A DNA stretch of 64,000 nt from CALHVX01 sp964640725 (GCA_964640725.1 CAZXIJ010000017.1:1-64000), one strand, 5' to 3'. Positions 26,470 through 36,112 are shown, counted from the stretch's first letter. Program-made: numbers and translations. Notes: generated by a model not told the origin, from the letters alone.

Positions 26470-28017
26470 TCACGAATAGCTTTGCGTCTGCTTGAACGCC
26501 TTGATCGCGTCATGCATGAAGCTGACCACGTCGTTGTTGTACGTGCCGTTCTCGTTGATATCGTCCATCCAGTCGCTGTGCTTGCTGCTCATGTAGCTCA
26601 GCAGGTCGGCCTCGAAGTTCAGTACCTTCTCGACCGGCACGTCGACCAGGTAGCCCTCGTTCGCGGCAAACAGCACCACGCCCATCTCGGCAACGGACAT
26701 GGGGCTGTACTGCTTTTGCTTCATCAGCTCGGTGACCCGTTGGCCGTGCTCGAGCTGCTTGCGCGTCGCATCGTCCAGGTCAGAAGCAAACTGCGAGAAA
26801 GCCGCCAGTTCGCGGTACTGGGCCAGTGCCAGCTTGATGCCGCCGGAGATCTTCTTCATGAACGGCACCTGCGCGGAGCCACCCACCCGGGATACGGAAG
26901 TACCGGGGCTCATGGCCGGACGCAGACCGGAGTTGAAAAGCTGCGACTCCAGGAAAATCTGGCCGTCGGTGATAGAGATCACGTTAGTCGGTACGAACGC
27001 CGAGACGTCGCCGCCCTGGGTCTCGATCACCGGCAGCGCGGTCAGGGAACCGGTCTTGCCCTTCACTTTGCCGTTCGTGTGCGCCTCGACATAGTCAGCG
27101 TTCACCCGAGCGGCACGTTCCAGCAAACGGCTGTGGAGGTAGAACACGTCACCGGGATACGCTTCGCGGCCCGGCGGGCGCTTGAGCAGCAGAGAGATCT
27201 GACGGTAAGCCCAGGCTTGCTTGGTCAGATCGTCGTAGATAATCAGGGCGTCTTCGCCGGTGTCGCGAAAGTACTCGCCCATGGAGCAGCCGGAGTAGGG
27301 CGCGATGAACTGCATGGGCGCCGGGTCGGATGCGGAAGCCACGACAACGGTGGTGTATTCCATGGCGCCGTACTCTTCGAGCGTGCGCACGATGTTGGCA
27401 ACGGTCGACATCTTCTGGCCGATGGCCACGTAGACGCAGCGAATGCCCTTGCCTTTCTGGTTGATGATCGTGTCGATGGCGACCGCGGTCTTGCCGATCT
27501 GGCGGTCACCGATGATCAGCTCGCGCTGGCCGCGGCCAATCGGGACCATGGCATCGATGGCCTTGAGGCCCGTCTGGACCGGCTGGTCGACAGACTTCCG
27601 GGAAATCACGCCCGGCGCGACCTTTTCGATCGGCGCGGACTCCGCAGCGCTGATCGGGCCCTTGCCGTCGATCGCGTTGCCCAGGGAGTCGACCACGCGA
27701 CCCAGCAGCTCAGGGCCGACCGGCACTTCCAGAATCCGGCCCGTGCAGCGAGCGGTCATGCCTTCAGACAGGCTCAGGTAGTCGCCCAGCACCACCACGC
27801 CCACGGAATCACGCTCAAGGTTCAGGGCCATGCCGTACAGGCCGCCGGAGAACTCGATCATCTCGCCGTACTGCGCGCCGGCCAGACCGTGAATGCGCAC
27901 GATGCCGTCCGATACGGAGACAATGGTGCCTTCGTTCTGGGCTTCGGCCTTGATGTCCAGCTTTTCGATGCGACCTTTGATGATGTCGCTGATTTCAGAC
28001 GGATTCAGTTGTTGCAT
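26470..28017 (-). CDS. atpA: ATP synthase alpha subunit
   Basis: 515 residues. It starts M-Q-Q-L-N-P-S-E-I-S-D-I-I-K-G-R-I and carries the P-loop G-D-R-Q-I-G-K-T and the signature P-A-M-S-P-G-T-S-V-S-R-V-G-G-S-A-Q. It forms the non-catalytic nucleotide sites of F1. Length and position in the operon are normal. Confidence 0.99.
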   Translation of the reverse strand: MQQLNPSEISDIIKGRIEKLDIKAEAQNEGTIVSVSDGIVRIHGLAGAQYGEMIEFSGGLYGMALNLERDSVGVVVLGDYLSLSEGMTARCTGRILEVPVGPELLGRVVDSLGNAIDGKGPISAAESAPIEKVAPGVISRKSVDQPVQTGLKAIDAMVPIGRGQRELIIGDRQIGKTAVAIDTIINQKGKGIRCVYVAIGQKMSTVANIVRTLEEYGAMEYTTVVVASASDPAPMQFIAPYSGCSMGEYFRDTGEDALIIYDDLTKQAWAYRQISLLLKRPPGREAYPGDVFYLHSRLLERAARVNADYVEAHTNGKVKGKTGSLTALPVIETQGGDVSAFVPTNVISITDGQIFLESQLFNSGLRPAMSPGTSVSRVGGSAQVPFMKKISGGIKLALAQYRELAAFSQFASDLDDATRKQLEHGQRVTELMKQKQYSPMSVAEMGVVLFAANEGYLVDVPVEKVLNFEADLLSYMSSKHSDWMDDINENGTYNNDVVSFMHDAIKAFKQTQSYS

Positions 28018-28057
28018 GTCTGCGTTCCTGGTGACGTAGGGGGGCGGCGCTTTCCGT

Positions 28058-28594
28058 TCAGCGGCCCAGGGTCTCTTTCAATTTGTTCAGCTTGCCCTGC
28101 AGGCTGCCATCGATGACCGTATCGCCAGCGCGAATGATGGCGCCGCCAATCAGCTCGGCATCGACGCTGCTGGTCATGATGACCTCGCGGCCAAACTTGC
28201 TGGCCAGGGCGGTCTTGAGGGTGTTGCTCTGGGCATCGGTGAGCGGCATCGCCGAGATCACCTCGACGTCGAGCACCTGCTCCTCTTCTGCTCGCCGCTC
28301 CTCGAACTGCTCGGCGATTTCCGGCAACAGCGTCAGGCGCTTGTTGTCGGCGAGCACGTGCAGGAAGCGCTTGCCCCGATCGTTCAGTTCTTCGCTGAAC
28401 AGGGCAGCCAGCTGCGTTGCCTTGGCGTCGTCTTCCAGATCGGGGGACTCGAGCAACTGCTCGACCGCGTCGGTCTGCGTCGCGGCACCCAGCAGCGCAA
28501 GCATGCGCGACCAGGCATCCAGAGACGCATCGCCCTTGGCGATATCGAAGGCAGCGTTGGCGTAGGGCCGGGCCAGGGTAGCGAGCTCTGCCAC
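28058..28594 (-). CDS. atpH: ATP synthase delta subunit
   Basis: 178 residues. The N-terminal helical domain begins A-T-L-A-R-P-Y-A-N-A-A-F-D-I-A; the C-terminus has the family pattern I-R-A-G-D-T-V-I-D-G-S-L-Q-G-K-L-N-K-L. It links the b-subunit stator to the top of F1. The start lies 3 bases after the atpF stop. Confidence 0.97.
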   Translation of the reverse strand: MAELATLARPYANAAFDIAKGDASLDAWSRMLALLGAATQTDAVEQLLESPDLEDDAKATQLAALFSEELNDRGKRFLHVLADNKRLTLLPEIAEQFEERRAEEEQVLDVEVISAMPLTDAQSNTLKTALASKFGREVIMTSSVDAELIGGAIIRAGDTVIDGSLQGKLNKLKETLGR

Positions 28595-28597
28595 GGC

Positions 28598-29068
28598 CTA
28601 GAGCTCCGCGGCCAGCTGATCGAGCAGCGCCGCATGCTTGCTGGCATCAACAGACTCGCCCAGCACCTTTTCGGCACCGGTAATCGCAAGCGCTGATACC
28701 TGCGAGCGCAGGCTTTCTTTCACGCGGTTTACTTCCTGATCGATTTCCGCCTGGGCGGCTTCTTTCAGGCGGTCACCTTCAGCGCGAGCGTCGTTCTTGG
28801 CTTCTTCGACCATCTGGCCAGCGCGCTGCCGCGCCTGCTCGATAATCTCTGCAGCCTGGGCCTTGGCGGCTTCCAGCTCTTCGCCGGCCTTGGCCTGCGC
28901 GACTTCCAGATCTTTCTCTGCCCGTTCGCTGGCTGCCAGGCCGTCCGCAATCGCCTGCTGGCGTTCGCGCATGGCGGTCGTGATTGGCGGCCAGATGTAC
29001 TTCCAGCAGAACCAGACAAAGAAGGCGAAAGTAATACTCTGGCCGATAATCGTCAGGTTGATGTTCAT
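28598..29068 (-). CDS. atpF: ATP synthase b subunit
   Basis: 156 residues. There is one N-terminal membrane helix (I-T-F-A-F-F-V-W-F-C-W-K-Y-I-W-P-P) and then a long charged helix rich in Ala, Glu, Lys and Gln that forms the peripheral stalk dimer. It ends with a delta-binding region. There is no second b-prime copy, as expected in Gammaproteobacteria. Confidence 0.97.
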   Translation of the reverse strand: MNINLTIIGQSITFAFFVWFCWKYIWPPITTAMRERQQAIADGLAASERAEKDLEVAQAKAGEELEAAKAQAAEIIEQARQRAGQMVEEAKNDARAEGDRLKEAAQAEIDQEVNRVKESLRSQVSALAITGAEKVLGESVDASKHAALLDQLAAEL

Positions 29069-29171
29069 CGTTTGACCTCTAAAAGGTTGAACGGTTGGGT
29101 AACGGGATCTCTTGCGGCGCTACGCAGCAGGCGCAGCGCCCTGGCCAGCTTGCGCCGGCCAGCAGCACTGG

Positions 29172-29405
29172 CTAGCCAGCGACCGCAAAGATCACGTACA
29201 GGCCGATACCAACGGCGATCATCGGGACCGCGTCGACCAGGCCCAGGACGATGAACAGCTGGGTTCGCAGCATCGGCAGAAGCTCCGGCTGGCGCGCAAC
29301 GCCTTCCAGAAACTTGCCGCCCAATACGCCCACGCCGATGGAGGCGCCTACAGCACCCAGGCCCATCATGAGCGCGCCCGCGACGAACAAAATCGCTTGT
29401 TCCAT
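29172..29405 (-). CDS. atpE: ATP synthase c subunit (proton-type ring)
   Basis: 77 residues, two membrane helices joined by the polar loop A-R-Q-P-E-L. The ion-binding carboxylate is Asp58 in V-L-G-L-V-D-A-V-P-M-I. The Gln and Glu-Ser signature of Na+-binding rings is absent, so the enzyme is most likely H+-coupled, even though the cell also has a sodium channel. Confidence 0.97.
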   Translation of the reverse strand: MEQAILFVAGALMMGLGAVGASIGVGVLGGKFLEGVARQPELLPMLRTQLFIVLGLVDAVPMIAVGIGLYVIFAVAG

Positions 29406-29504
29406 TTTAACTCCCGGTTCAGTCAGTTCTTCAGTTTAGGTTGGGGTGGAGTCGCTGCGACTTCCGACCTTTGCGTGAGCGCGTGTACCTAGCAGTACAC
29501 GAAC

Positions 29505-30353
29505 TCAGTGTTCCTCCGGTACGTCATGGGCTTGCGCCATGTAGACAACCGTCAGAACCGCAAAGATGAAGGCCTGCAGCGTGATGATCAGGACGTGGAA
29601 CACTGCCCACCCCCATTGCAAGACGCCGCCAAAGGCAGCCAGAACCGCGCCGCCAGAGAACATCAGCGCGATCAATACGAAAATCATTTCACCGGCATAC
29701 ATGTTGCCGAAGAGGCGCAAGCCCAGAGACAGGGGCTTGGCGATGAGGGTCACGCCCTCGAGGATCAGGTTGACCGGCGCAGCGATCTTGGGAAACGGGT
29801 GAAAGGCGAGCTCGGCGAAGAAACCGCCAGCACCCTTGCACTTGATGCTGTAGTAGAGGATGAGGCCGAAAATGGTCAGCGCCATGCCCATGGTGACATT
29901 CGGATCCGTGCTGGGCACGACTTTCATATGGCCAATACCCGCGGCCTTGGCCAGCTCCGGAATCCAGTCCACGGGCAGCAGGTCCATGAGGTTCATAAAG
30001 AACACCCAGACAAAAATGGTAAGCGCCATGGGTGCAATCAGGCTGTTGCTGTAGTGAAAGACGCTGCGGGTGGTGTCGTCGATAAAGTCGACGATCATCT
30101 CGACGAAATTCTGCAGCCCCGTCGGCACGCCGGCGTGTGCCTTCTTGGCGACGCTGTTGAAGATCAGAATGAAGACCAGGCCCAGGCCAACAGACCAGAA
30201 CATGGAGTCGACATTGATCGACCAGAAGCCCATGGCAGACGCTTCAGCAGCACTGTGGGCGAAGCCCCAGGAACCGTCGGCGTGCTGACCAAAGGTCAGG
30301 TTCGTCAGGTGATGCTGAATATATTCTTGAGAGGTCGGGTTTTCGCTGGCCAT
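29505..30353 (-). CDS. atpB: ATP synthase a subunit
   Basis: 282 residues, polytopic. The essential Arg is in K-P-L-S-L-G-L-R-L-F-G-N-M, the classic half-channel signature. The C-terminus has V-L-I-I-T-L-Q-A-F-I-F-A-V-L-T-V-V-Y. It provides the proton path against the c-ring. Confidence 0.98.
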   Translation of the reverse strand: MASENPTSQEYIQHHLTNLTFGQHADGSWGFAHSAAEASAMGFWSINVDSMFWSVGLGLVFILIFNSVAKKAHAGVPTGLQNFVEMIVDFIDDTTRSVFHYSNSLIAPMALTIFVWVFFMNLMDLLPVDWIPELAKAAGIGHMKVVPSTDPNVTMGMALTIFGLILYYSIKCKGAGGFFAELAFHPFPKIAAPVNLILEGVTLIAKPLSLGLRLFGNMYAGEMIFVLIALMFSGGAVLAAFGGVLQWGWAVFHVLIITLQAFIFAVLTVVYMAQAHDVPEEH

Positions 30354-30422
30354 AACGGGTGCTGCTGGTTGTCTCTTCGTTCTCTTGTCGTCGGTGTCAT
30401 CCGCGACATCCGGTCGCTCTGT

Positions 30423-30815
30423 TCAGGGCGACTCCAACCGGGACGCCATCACGATCGCAATACTCTGTCCGATGGCCGCCGTGATCACGCCCACCAGTAC
30501 CCATAAAGCTTTGTCGGCACAGAGCGCGAAGGCAATGACCATCAGGGTCAAGGTGCCTACCACCTTCAGTGCCGCGAGCCCCGTCACCTGCTGTGCCGAG
30601 CCCCGTGCCGCCATCCATCCGAACACGCCGGAGGGCACCAGAATCGACGCCGACCCCAGCAGTGCTGCTGCTGAGCGCACCAGTGCCGGGCCTTCGCCCG
30701 GCACCGGCCAGAGACCGGCCAGCACCGCTGCCAACCCCGCCATAACAGCCGCCAACCACAGGGACCGGCGTTCCAGCGCGTCCGGTCGGCGCCTTCGCGC
30801 AGACTGGGACGTCAT
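30423..30815 (-). CDS. atpI: ATP synthase assembly protein I
   Basis: 130 residues from ATG 30815; the frame extends upstream, but into the promoter, so the longer version is unlikely. It has four hydrophobic helices (L-W-L-A-A-V-M-A-G-L-A-A-V-L, then ones around 55, 85 and 105) and the family's short basic N-terminus. AtpI is weakly conserved and aids c-ring assembly. It is the first gene of the operon. Confidence 0.8.
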   Translation of the reverse strand: MTSQSARRRRPDALERRSLWLAAVMAGLAAVLAGLWPVPGEGPALVRSAAALLGSASILVPSGVFGWMAARGSAQQVTGLAALKVVGTLTLMVIAFALCADKALWVLVGVITAAIGQSIAIVMASRLESP

Positions 30816-30947
30816 CGGCCGCCGGCCGGTGCAACGGGGAGAGCGCAGAAAAAACGCTTTGAAATCAATGCGCTGGTCTCTCAGGGCGCGGGGTGAAGGC
30901 GCATCCAGTGCTCCAGACCAGTGGGTCACCAGTCCGAAGCGGCGCGT

Positions 30948-30976
30948 ATTATAGGGAGCGCGCCGGGGCCATTCAA
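30948..30976 (-). promoter_or_regulatory. Sigma-70 promoter of the atp operon
   Basis: On the minus strand, -35 TTGAAT (30976-30971), 17-base spacer and a perfect -10 TATAAT (30953-30948). It predicts a start near 30941 and a leader of about 125 bases ahead of atpI. The rest of 30816-31094 shows nothing else clear. Confidence 0.8.
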
Positions 30977-31094
30977 ACAAAAAGCGACCGCAATTGAGAC
31001 CTTTTACAAGCCCATGCAGAACCGCCGGTTATGAGACAAGACCTCGTCGACAGAGAAGCACAATCAGGACGCGCGATTGACGCGCCTGTCACCC

Positions 31095-31976
31095 TCACTT
31101 GATGTGCGCGAGCACGCCGTCCAGCTCCTCGAGGCTGGAAAAGCGAATCGTCACCGTGCCTTTGCCCTTGCCGTCCTGGGCGATGGCCACCGGGGCGCCG
31201 ACTTTCTCGGTCAGGTCACGCTCCAGGGTGAGCGTATCCGGCGTCTTGGCCGGCACCCTGGGCGCTGACGACCGGGGCGCCTGCAGCTTGCGGACCAGCG
31301 CTTCGGTCTGGCGCACCGACAGCCCGCGCTCGATCACCTCGAGCGCGGCGCGCTCCTGGTCGATCGGCGCCAGGGACAGCATGGCCCGGGCGTGGCCCAT
31401 TTCCAGGTCGCCATTGGCGAGCATGTCGCGCACCCGGGGGCTGAGGTTCAGCAGCCGCAGGAGGTTGGCCACGGCCACCCTGGACTTGCCTACGGTGTCG
31501 GCAATCTGCTGCTGCGTCAGCTCAAACTCCTCACGCAGACGATCCAGCGCCATCGCCTCTTCCAGCGGGTTCAGGTCCTCCCGCTGAATGTTCTCGATCA
31601 GCGCCATCGCCGAGGCCTGCTCGTCGCTGGCATCTTTGACCACCACCGGCACATGGGTCATGCCCGCCAGCTGCGCAGCCCGCCAGCGGCGCTCGCCCGC
31701 GATCAGCTCAAAGGTGCCGCCCGGTCTGGGCCGAACCACGACCGGCTGCATCAGCCCCTGGGCCTTGATGGAAGCGGCCAGCTCGGCCAGGGCTTCTTCG
31801 TCAAAGTCTCGCCGGGGCTGGTAGCGGCTGCGGCTGATTTTCTCGACCGGCACCTCTTTCAGGCCGGCCGGCTGGCCTGCAGAGGCGTCGCCGGCCGCGG
31901 GCTCCGGTGCCGGAATGGGGTCCGCCGCCGCGGACAGGAGGGCGTCGAGCCCGCGCCCCAGTCTTTTCTTGCTCAT
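31095..31976 (-). CDS. parB: Chromosome-partitioning protein ParB
   Basis: 293 residues. The N-terminal CTP-binding ParB/Srx-like domain is visible (G-L-M-Q-P-V-V-V-R-P and G-E-R-R-W-R-A-A), followed by the helix-turn-helix (L-T-Q-Q-Q-I-A-D-T-V-G-K-S-R-V-A-V-A-N). It binds parS, two copies of which lie in recF in this window, loads as a sliding clamp and directs origin segregation with ParA. Its ATG overlaps the parA stop by 4 bases. Confidence 0.97.
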   Translation of the reverse strand: MSKKRLGRGLDALLSAAADPIPAPEPAAGDASAGQPAGLKEVPVEKISRSRYQPRRDFDEEALAELAASIKAQGLMQPVVVRPRPGGTFELIAGERRWRAAQLAGMTHVPVVVKDASDEQASAMALIENIQREDLNPLEEAMALDRLREEFELTQQQIADTVGKSRVAVANLLRLLNLSPRVRDMLANGDLEMGHARAMLSLAPIDQERAALEVIERGLSVRQTEALVRKLQAPRSSAPRVPAKTPDTLTLERDLTEKVGAPVAIAQDGKGKGTVTIRFSSLEELDGVLAHIK

Positions 31977-32767
31977 TGACCGCTTCCCCCCGCGGCTCCG
32001 TCTTGCGACTGATTGTGCTTGCGCTTCAGCTCGCCCGCCAGCGCCATGTACGCGACGCTGCCCCGGGACTGTCGGTCATAGAGCATGGCAGGCAGCCCGT
32101 GGCTCGGGGCCTCGGCCAGGCGGATGTTGCGGGGAATGACCGTGCGGAAAATCTTGTCCCCAAAGTGCGAGATCAGTTGCCGGGACACGTCCCGGGTCAG
32201 GCTGTTTCGCGGGTCGTACATGGTGCGCAGAATGCCTTCGATCGCGAGGGTGGGGTTACCGCGCTGACGAACCCCCTCAACGGTTTCCAGCAAGGCGCTC
32301 AGCCCTTCCAGCGCGTAGTACTCGCACTGCATGGGAATGAGCACCCCGTCTGCGGCGATGAGCGCATTCAGGGTCAGGATGTTGAGAGACGGCGGGCAAT
32401 CAATGAACACGTAGTCGTAGTCCGTGGCCTCGGCCGTCAGCCGCTCCTTGAGCCGCTGGTCCCGGGCCTCGGCGCTCATGAGTGCAACCTCAGCCGCGGT
32501 CAGGTCCGTATTGGCGGGCACCACCTGATACTTGCCGGGCGTATTGCGAGCGACATCGGCAAGGGCCACGCCGTCGATCAGCCAGTCGTAAATGTTCTGC
32601 TCGGCGGTCTGCTTGTCGACGCCGCTGCCCATGGTCGCGTTGCCCTGGGGGTCCAGATCAACGAGCAGCACTTTGCACCCTGACAGCGCAAGGCCCGCAC
32701 ACAGGTTGACCGTGGTCGTGGTTTTGCCGACCCCGCCTTTCTGGTTGGCAACCGCAATCACCCGCAT
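31973..32767 (-). CDS. parA: Chromosome-partitioning ATPase ParA (Soj)
   Basis: 264 residues, with deviant Walker A K-G-G-V-G-K-T-T-T at the N-terminus, D-L-D-P-Q-G-N-A-T and D-Y-V-F-I-D-C-P-P-S-L. ATP-bound dimers coat DNA and move ParB-parS complexes. It overlaps the rsmG stop by one base (TGATG). Confidence 0.97.
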   Translation of the reverse strand: MRVIAVANQKGGVGKTTTTVNLCAGLALSGCKVLLVDLDPQGNATMGSGVDKQTAEQNIYDWLIDGVALADVARNTPGKYQVVPANTDLTAAEVALMSAEARDQRLKERLTAEATDYDYVFIDCPPSLNILTLNALIAADGVLIPMQCEYYALEGLSALLETVEGVRQRGNPTLAIEGILRTMYDPRNSLTRDVSRQLISHFGDKIFRTVIPRNIRLAEAPSHGLPAMLYDRQSRGSVAYMALAGELKRKHNQSQDGAAGGSGQ

Positions 32768-33414
32768 CAGCGCGCCGCTTCCGTTGGCGGCCGCTCGAGC
32801 ATCAGAACCTGGTGCGGTTCGCTCAGCCCGGGAATATTGACGGACGCGGTCTCTCGACCCACTCGTTCCGGCATCTCGATGTGTTCCATGTCCGCCCCCA
32901 CCGCCGCATGAAGCACCATGCGTCCATCTTCAGCAAGCAAATGTGCGCCGAGCTCCCAGATCTTCGCCGGCGGCGCAACCGCTCGGCTCACCAGCGCCGC
33001 GTAGCGTCGTTTGGGGCGATAGACCCTGGCGTCCATGACCACGACCTGCGCGTTATCGAGTGCCAGCTCGCGAACCGCATAGGACAGGAAACGCGCTTTC
33101 TTCTCGCTGCGCTCGAGGAGCGTCACCTGGCTATCTGGACGCATGATCGCCAGCGGTATGCCGGGCAGACCGCCGCCGGACCCAAGGTCAACGAGCCGGT
33201 CCCCATGAAGCCAGGGCAGGATGCTCAGGCTATCGAGCAGGTGCCGGGGCAAAAAGCGATCGATATCCCGCCGGGACACCAGGTTGAACTTCAGATTCCA
33301 CTTTTCCGTGAGGGCGATATAGGACGCCAGCCGCTCGACCTGGCCTGGCTCCGTGCTGATACCGAGGCTCAACAGCGAATCGGCAATCGTGGCCTGATCC
33401 GTGTAGTCGCTCAC
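32767..33414 (-). CDS. rsmG: 16S rRNA (guanine527-N7) methyltransferase
   Basis: 215 residues, with the SAM loop V-D-L-G-S-G-G-G-L-P-G-I-P-L-A and the start N-L-V-S-R-R-D-I. It makes m7G527 in 16S rRNA; loss gives low-level streptomycin resistance in other bacteria. It overlaps mnmG by 4 bases, in the conserved mnmG-rsmG-parA-parB order. Confidence 0.97.
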   Translation of the reverse strand: MSDYTDQATIADSLLSLGISTEPGQVERLASYIALTEKWNLKFNLVSRRDIDRFLPRHLLDSLSILPWLHGDRLVDLGSGGGLPGIPLAIMRPDSQVTLLERSEKKARFLSYAVRELALDNAQVVVMDARVYRPKRRYAALVSRAVAPPAKIWELGAHLLAEDGRMVLHAAVGADMEHIEMPERVGRETASVNIPGLSEPHQVLMLERPPTEAAR

Positions 33415-35306
33415 GAGGCCATCGCCTGGCGCTCCCGCTTCTGCACGAAGATCAACAGCAGGGACAGCGCTGCCGGGGTCATGCCAGGAATGCGCGCAGC
33501 CTGCGCCAGGCTGTCCGGACGCACGTCCGACAGCTTCTGGGTCAGCTCATTGGACAGGCCTTCAAGCGCCCCGTAATCGAAGTCCGCAGGAATCGCCAAC
33601 CGTTCGTGCCGGCGAATGCGCGCGATCTCGTCGTCCTGCCGCTTGATGTAGCCGGCGTACTTGATCTGCGTTTCGGCCAGCTGGACCACGTCGGTCGCGC
33701 TCGCCTTGATCGCGTCGCTCTCGTCGAGCTGAGGCAACACCGCAGCCAGAGTCACCTTGGGCCGACGCAGGTACGCCGCAAGCGCCGTGTCCCGTGTGAC
33801 AGGCTCGCCGGTCGCTGCCGCAAGCCTCCCGGCCAGGGCGCTGCCGCTGACGACATGGACGTTTTCAACAGCGCCGGTCACGGCCTGCAGGGCGGCCTGC
33901 TTGCGTTCGTAAGCCTGTTGCCGCGCCCGCCCTACGAGGCCCATCTCTATTCCCGCCGGCGTCAAGCGCTGATCGGCATTGTCTTCACGCAGCCGCAGGC
34001 GATATTCGGCGCGGCTGGTAAACATGCGGTAGGGCTCGTTGGTGCCCATGGTGATCAGATCGTCAATGAGTACGCCGATATAGGCTTCATCGCGCCGCGG
34101 ACACCAGGGCGCCTGGCCGGCAACCTTGCGCGCGGCGTTCAGTCCGGCCACCAGCCCCTGGGCGCCGGCTTCTTCGTACCCGGTCGTGCCGTTGATCTGG
34201 CCCGCAAAAAACAGGTTTTCGACCACGCTGGTTTCCAGACTGCGCTGCAGATCGCGGGGATCGAAGTAGTCGTACTCGATGGCGTAACCGGGCCGGGTAA
34301 TGTGCGCTTGCTCAAAGCCGCGGATGCTGCGCACATAGTCCAGCTGCACATCAAAGGGCAGGCTGGTCGAGATGCCGTTGGGATAGAGCTCACTGCTGTG
34401 CAGCCCTTCCGGCTCAACAAAAACCTGGTGCGACGGGCGGTCGGCAAAGCGCACCACCTTGTCTTCGATACTCGGGCAGTAGCGCGGGCCAACCCCTTCG
34501 ATGACGCCGCCGTACAGTGGCGAGCGATCCAATGACGCACTGATGATCGCGTGCGTCCGCTCGTTCGTGTGCGTAATGTGGCAGGGAACCTGCTGCGGGT
34601 GCTGGGACGGATCACCCAGGTATGACAGGCAGGGCGCCGGATCATCTCCGGGCTGCACTTCCATAACAGAAAAGTCAACGCTGCGGCGATCGATGCGCGG
34701 GGGCGTACCGGTCTTGAGCCGATCGACCCGGAAGGGCAACGCTCGCAAACGCTCCGCGAGCGCGTTGGAGGGCGCATCACCCGCCCGGCCCCCGGGGTGG
34801 TTTTCCATGCCGATATGGATGCGGCCGCCCAGAAAGGTGCCGGTCGTCAGCACCACCGTCGCGGCCATGAAGTCCAGGTCCATTTGCGTTCGTACGCCTG
34901 TTACACGCCGACCGTCCATGATCAGGTCGGTTACGGACTGCTGGAACAGAGACAGGTTGTCCTGCGCTTCGACAATGCGCCGGATCGCTTCCCGGTACAG
35001 CGCCCGATCCGCCTGGGCCCGGGTCGCACGCACGGCGGGCCCTTTGCTGGCGTTCAGGGTGCGGAACTGAATGCCGGCGTGATCGGCCGCCCGGCCCATG
35101 GCGCCGTCCAGCGCATCGATCTCGCGCACCAGGTGACTCTTGCCGATGCCGCCAATGGCCGGGTTGCAGGACATCTGGCCGAGGGTCTCGATGCTTTGGG
35201 TCAGCAGCAAGGTGCGCGCGCCGACCCGAGCGGCCGCAAGCGCGGCCTCCGTGCCGGCGTGACCGCCGCCGATGACTATGACGTCGAAGGTGTCCGGATA
35301 CTGCAT
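33411..35306 (-). CDS. mnmG: tRNA uridine-5-carboxymethylaminomethyl modification enzyme MnmG
   Basis: 631 residues from ATG 35306, chosen because it starts directly before the FAD motif V-I-V-I-G-G-G-H-A-G-T-E-A; the frame runs 62 codons further upstream but with low-complexity sequence. C-N-P-A-I-G-G-I-G-K-S-H-L is the family signature. With MnmE it makes cmnm5U34 in tRNA. The C-terminus binds tRNA and MnmE. Confidence 0.97.
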   Translation of the reverse strand: MQYPDTFDVIVIGGGHAGTEAALAAARVGARTLLLTQSIETLGQMSCNPAIGGIGKSHLVREIDALDGAMGRAADHAGIQFRTLNASKGPAVRATRAQADRALYREAIRRIVEAQDNLSLFQQSVTDLIMDGRRVTGVRTQMDLDFMAATVVLTTGTFLGGRIHIGMENHPGGRAGDAPSNALAERLRALPFRVDRLKTGTPPRIDRRSVDFSVMEVQPGDDPAPCLSYLGDPSQHPQQVPCHITHTNERTHAIISASLDRSPLYGGVIEGVGPRYCPSIEDKVVRFADRPSHQVFVEPEGLHSSELYPNGISTSLPFDVQLDYVRSIRGFEQAHITRPGYAIEYDYFDPRDLQRSLETSVVENLFFAGQINGTTGYEEAGAQGLVAGLNAARKVAGQAPWCPRRDEAYIGVLIDDLITMGTNEPYRMFTSRAEYRLRLREDNADQRLTPAGIEMGLVGRARQQAYERKQAALQAVTGAVENVHVVSGSALAGRLAAATGEPVTRDTALAAYLRRPKVTLAAVLPQLDESDAIKASATDVVQLAETQIKYAGYIKRQDDEIARIRRHERLAIPADFDYGALEGLSNELTQKLSDVRPDSLAQAARIPGMTPAALSLLLIFVQKRERQAMAS

Positions 35307-35442
35307 GGGTCCAGGGAGGTACGGAACAGGGGGGCGCAGTATACGGGTTTGCAGGGTGGTGCGGGCAGGCCGCGGGGAGACAGGAGCCGGGGCCAGCGCG
35401 CCCGGCGCGAAGGCCGGGCGAACCGGGGCAAGGGCGGAGGGT

Positions 35443-36072
35443 TCAGGGAGACAGGATGTCCATCGCGCCGTCGTCGCAGATATCCGCGGCACTCAGGCTG
35501 TTGATCCGGCAGCGTTCCTCGCCGACGTTGTTCTGCTCGTTACTCTCCCAGATCTTGCCGCCAGTCTGAGCCTGCCGGGCATCCGTAAAGAAAGTAAACA
35601 CCACGTAGTCCCCAGCGCTCGGCGAGTAGTGGATGGGTTGGGGAAAGATCTCGCGCTGATCATCACCCGCGGCCAGGCCGTTGGCGAAGCTGACCCAGCG
35701 CGTCTCGCTCAGGATCATGTAGCCGTTGTTGTAGACCTCGACCAGCGCCTGCACCTCAAAGGATGCTGAGTCTTTCACCCCCTGATTGGCGATCTTGATC
35801 TCCAGGGAAAACAGGTCCGTCTCGCCAAACAGCAACTCAAAGTCGCCGTCGATGGGCACCAGGTCCGGCAGGTCGAGCATAACGACCGGGCCGACGCGCA
35901 TCTTGATGTCGTCGCGGACTTCGGCAAACCGTTCCCGAAGCAGTTCGCAGTCTTCGCTGACGCGGTAGCCGCCAGTCGGTCCGCGCTCAAGCTCGCAGGG
36001 CGAAGCCAGCGCAAAGGGGGTCAGGCCCAGAAGGGCGGCAAAGGACAGGGTGCGGCAAAGGGTTCTGAACAT
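35443..36072 (-). CDS. Exported protein with CARDB-like domain
   Basis: 209 residues from ATG 36072 (GGAG 7 bases upstream). There is a signal peptide ending near ALA-SP. The mature protein has paired cysteines (C-E-L-E-R-G and S-E-D-C-E-L, and late C-R-I-N and D-I-C-D-D) and a beta-rich core ending W-E-S-N-E-Q-N-N, the type of turn common in CARDB/CHU-type Ig-like domains. The function is unknown. It is unusual to find an exported protein between mnmE and mnmG. Confidence 0.7.
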   Translation of the reverse strand: MFRTLCRTLSFAALLGLTPFALASPCELERGPTGGYRVSEDCELLRERFAEVRDDIKMRVGPVVMLDLPDLVPIDGDFELLFGETDLFSLEIKIANQGVKDSASFEVQALVEVYNNGYMILSETRWVSFANGLAAGDDQREIFPQPIHYSPSAGDYVVFTFFTDARQAQTGGKIWESNEQNNVGEERCRINSLSAADICDDGAMDILSP

Positions 36073-36112
36073 GGGATGCTCCAACTCGTTGGTGTGTCCC
36101 ATGGGTCACGGG

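Noticed and set aside
26482..28116. 544-codon open frame opposite atpA
   Set aside because: Antisense shadow of a strongly conserved gene in GC-rich DNA; its sequence is rich in His, Arg and Val with no domain pattern.
30816..31094. N-terminal extension of atpI and a terminator for parB
   Set aside because: The extended atpI frame runs over a strong promoter, and the GCGCG repeats after parB do not form a convincing terminator.
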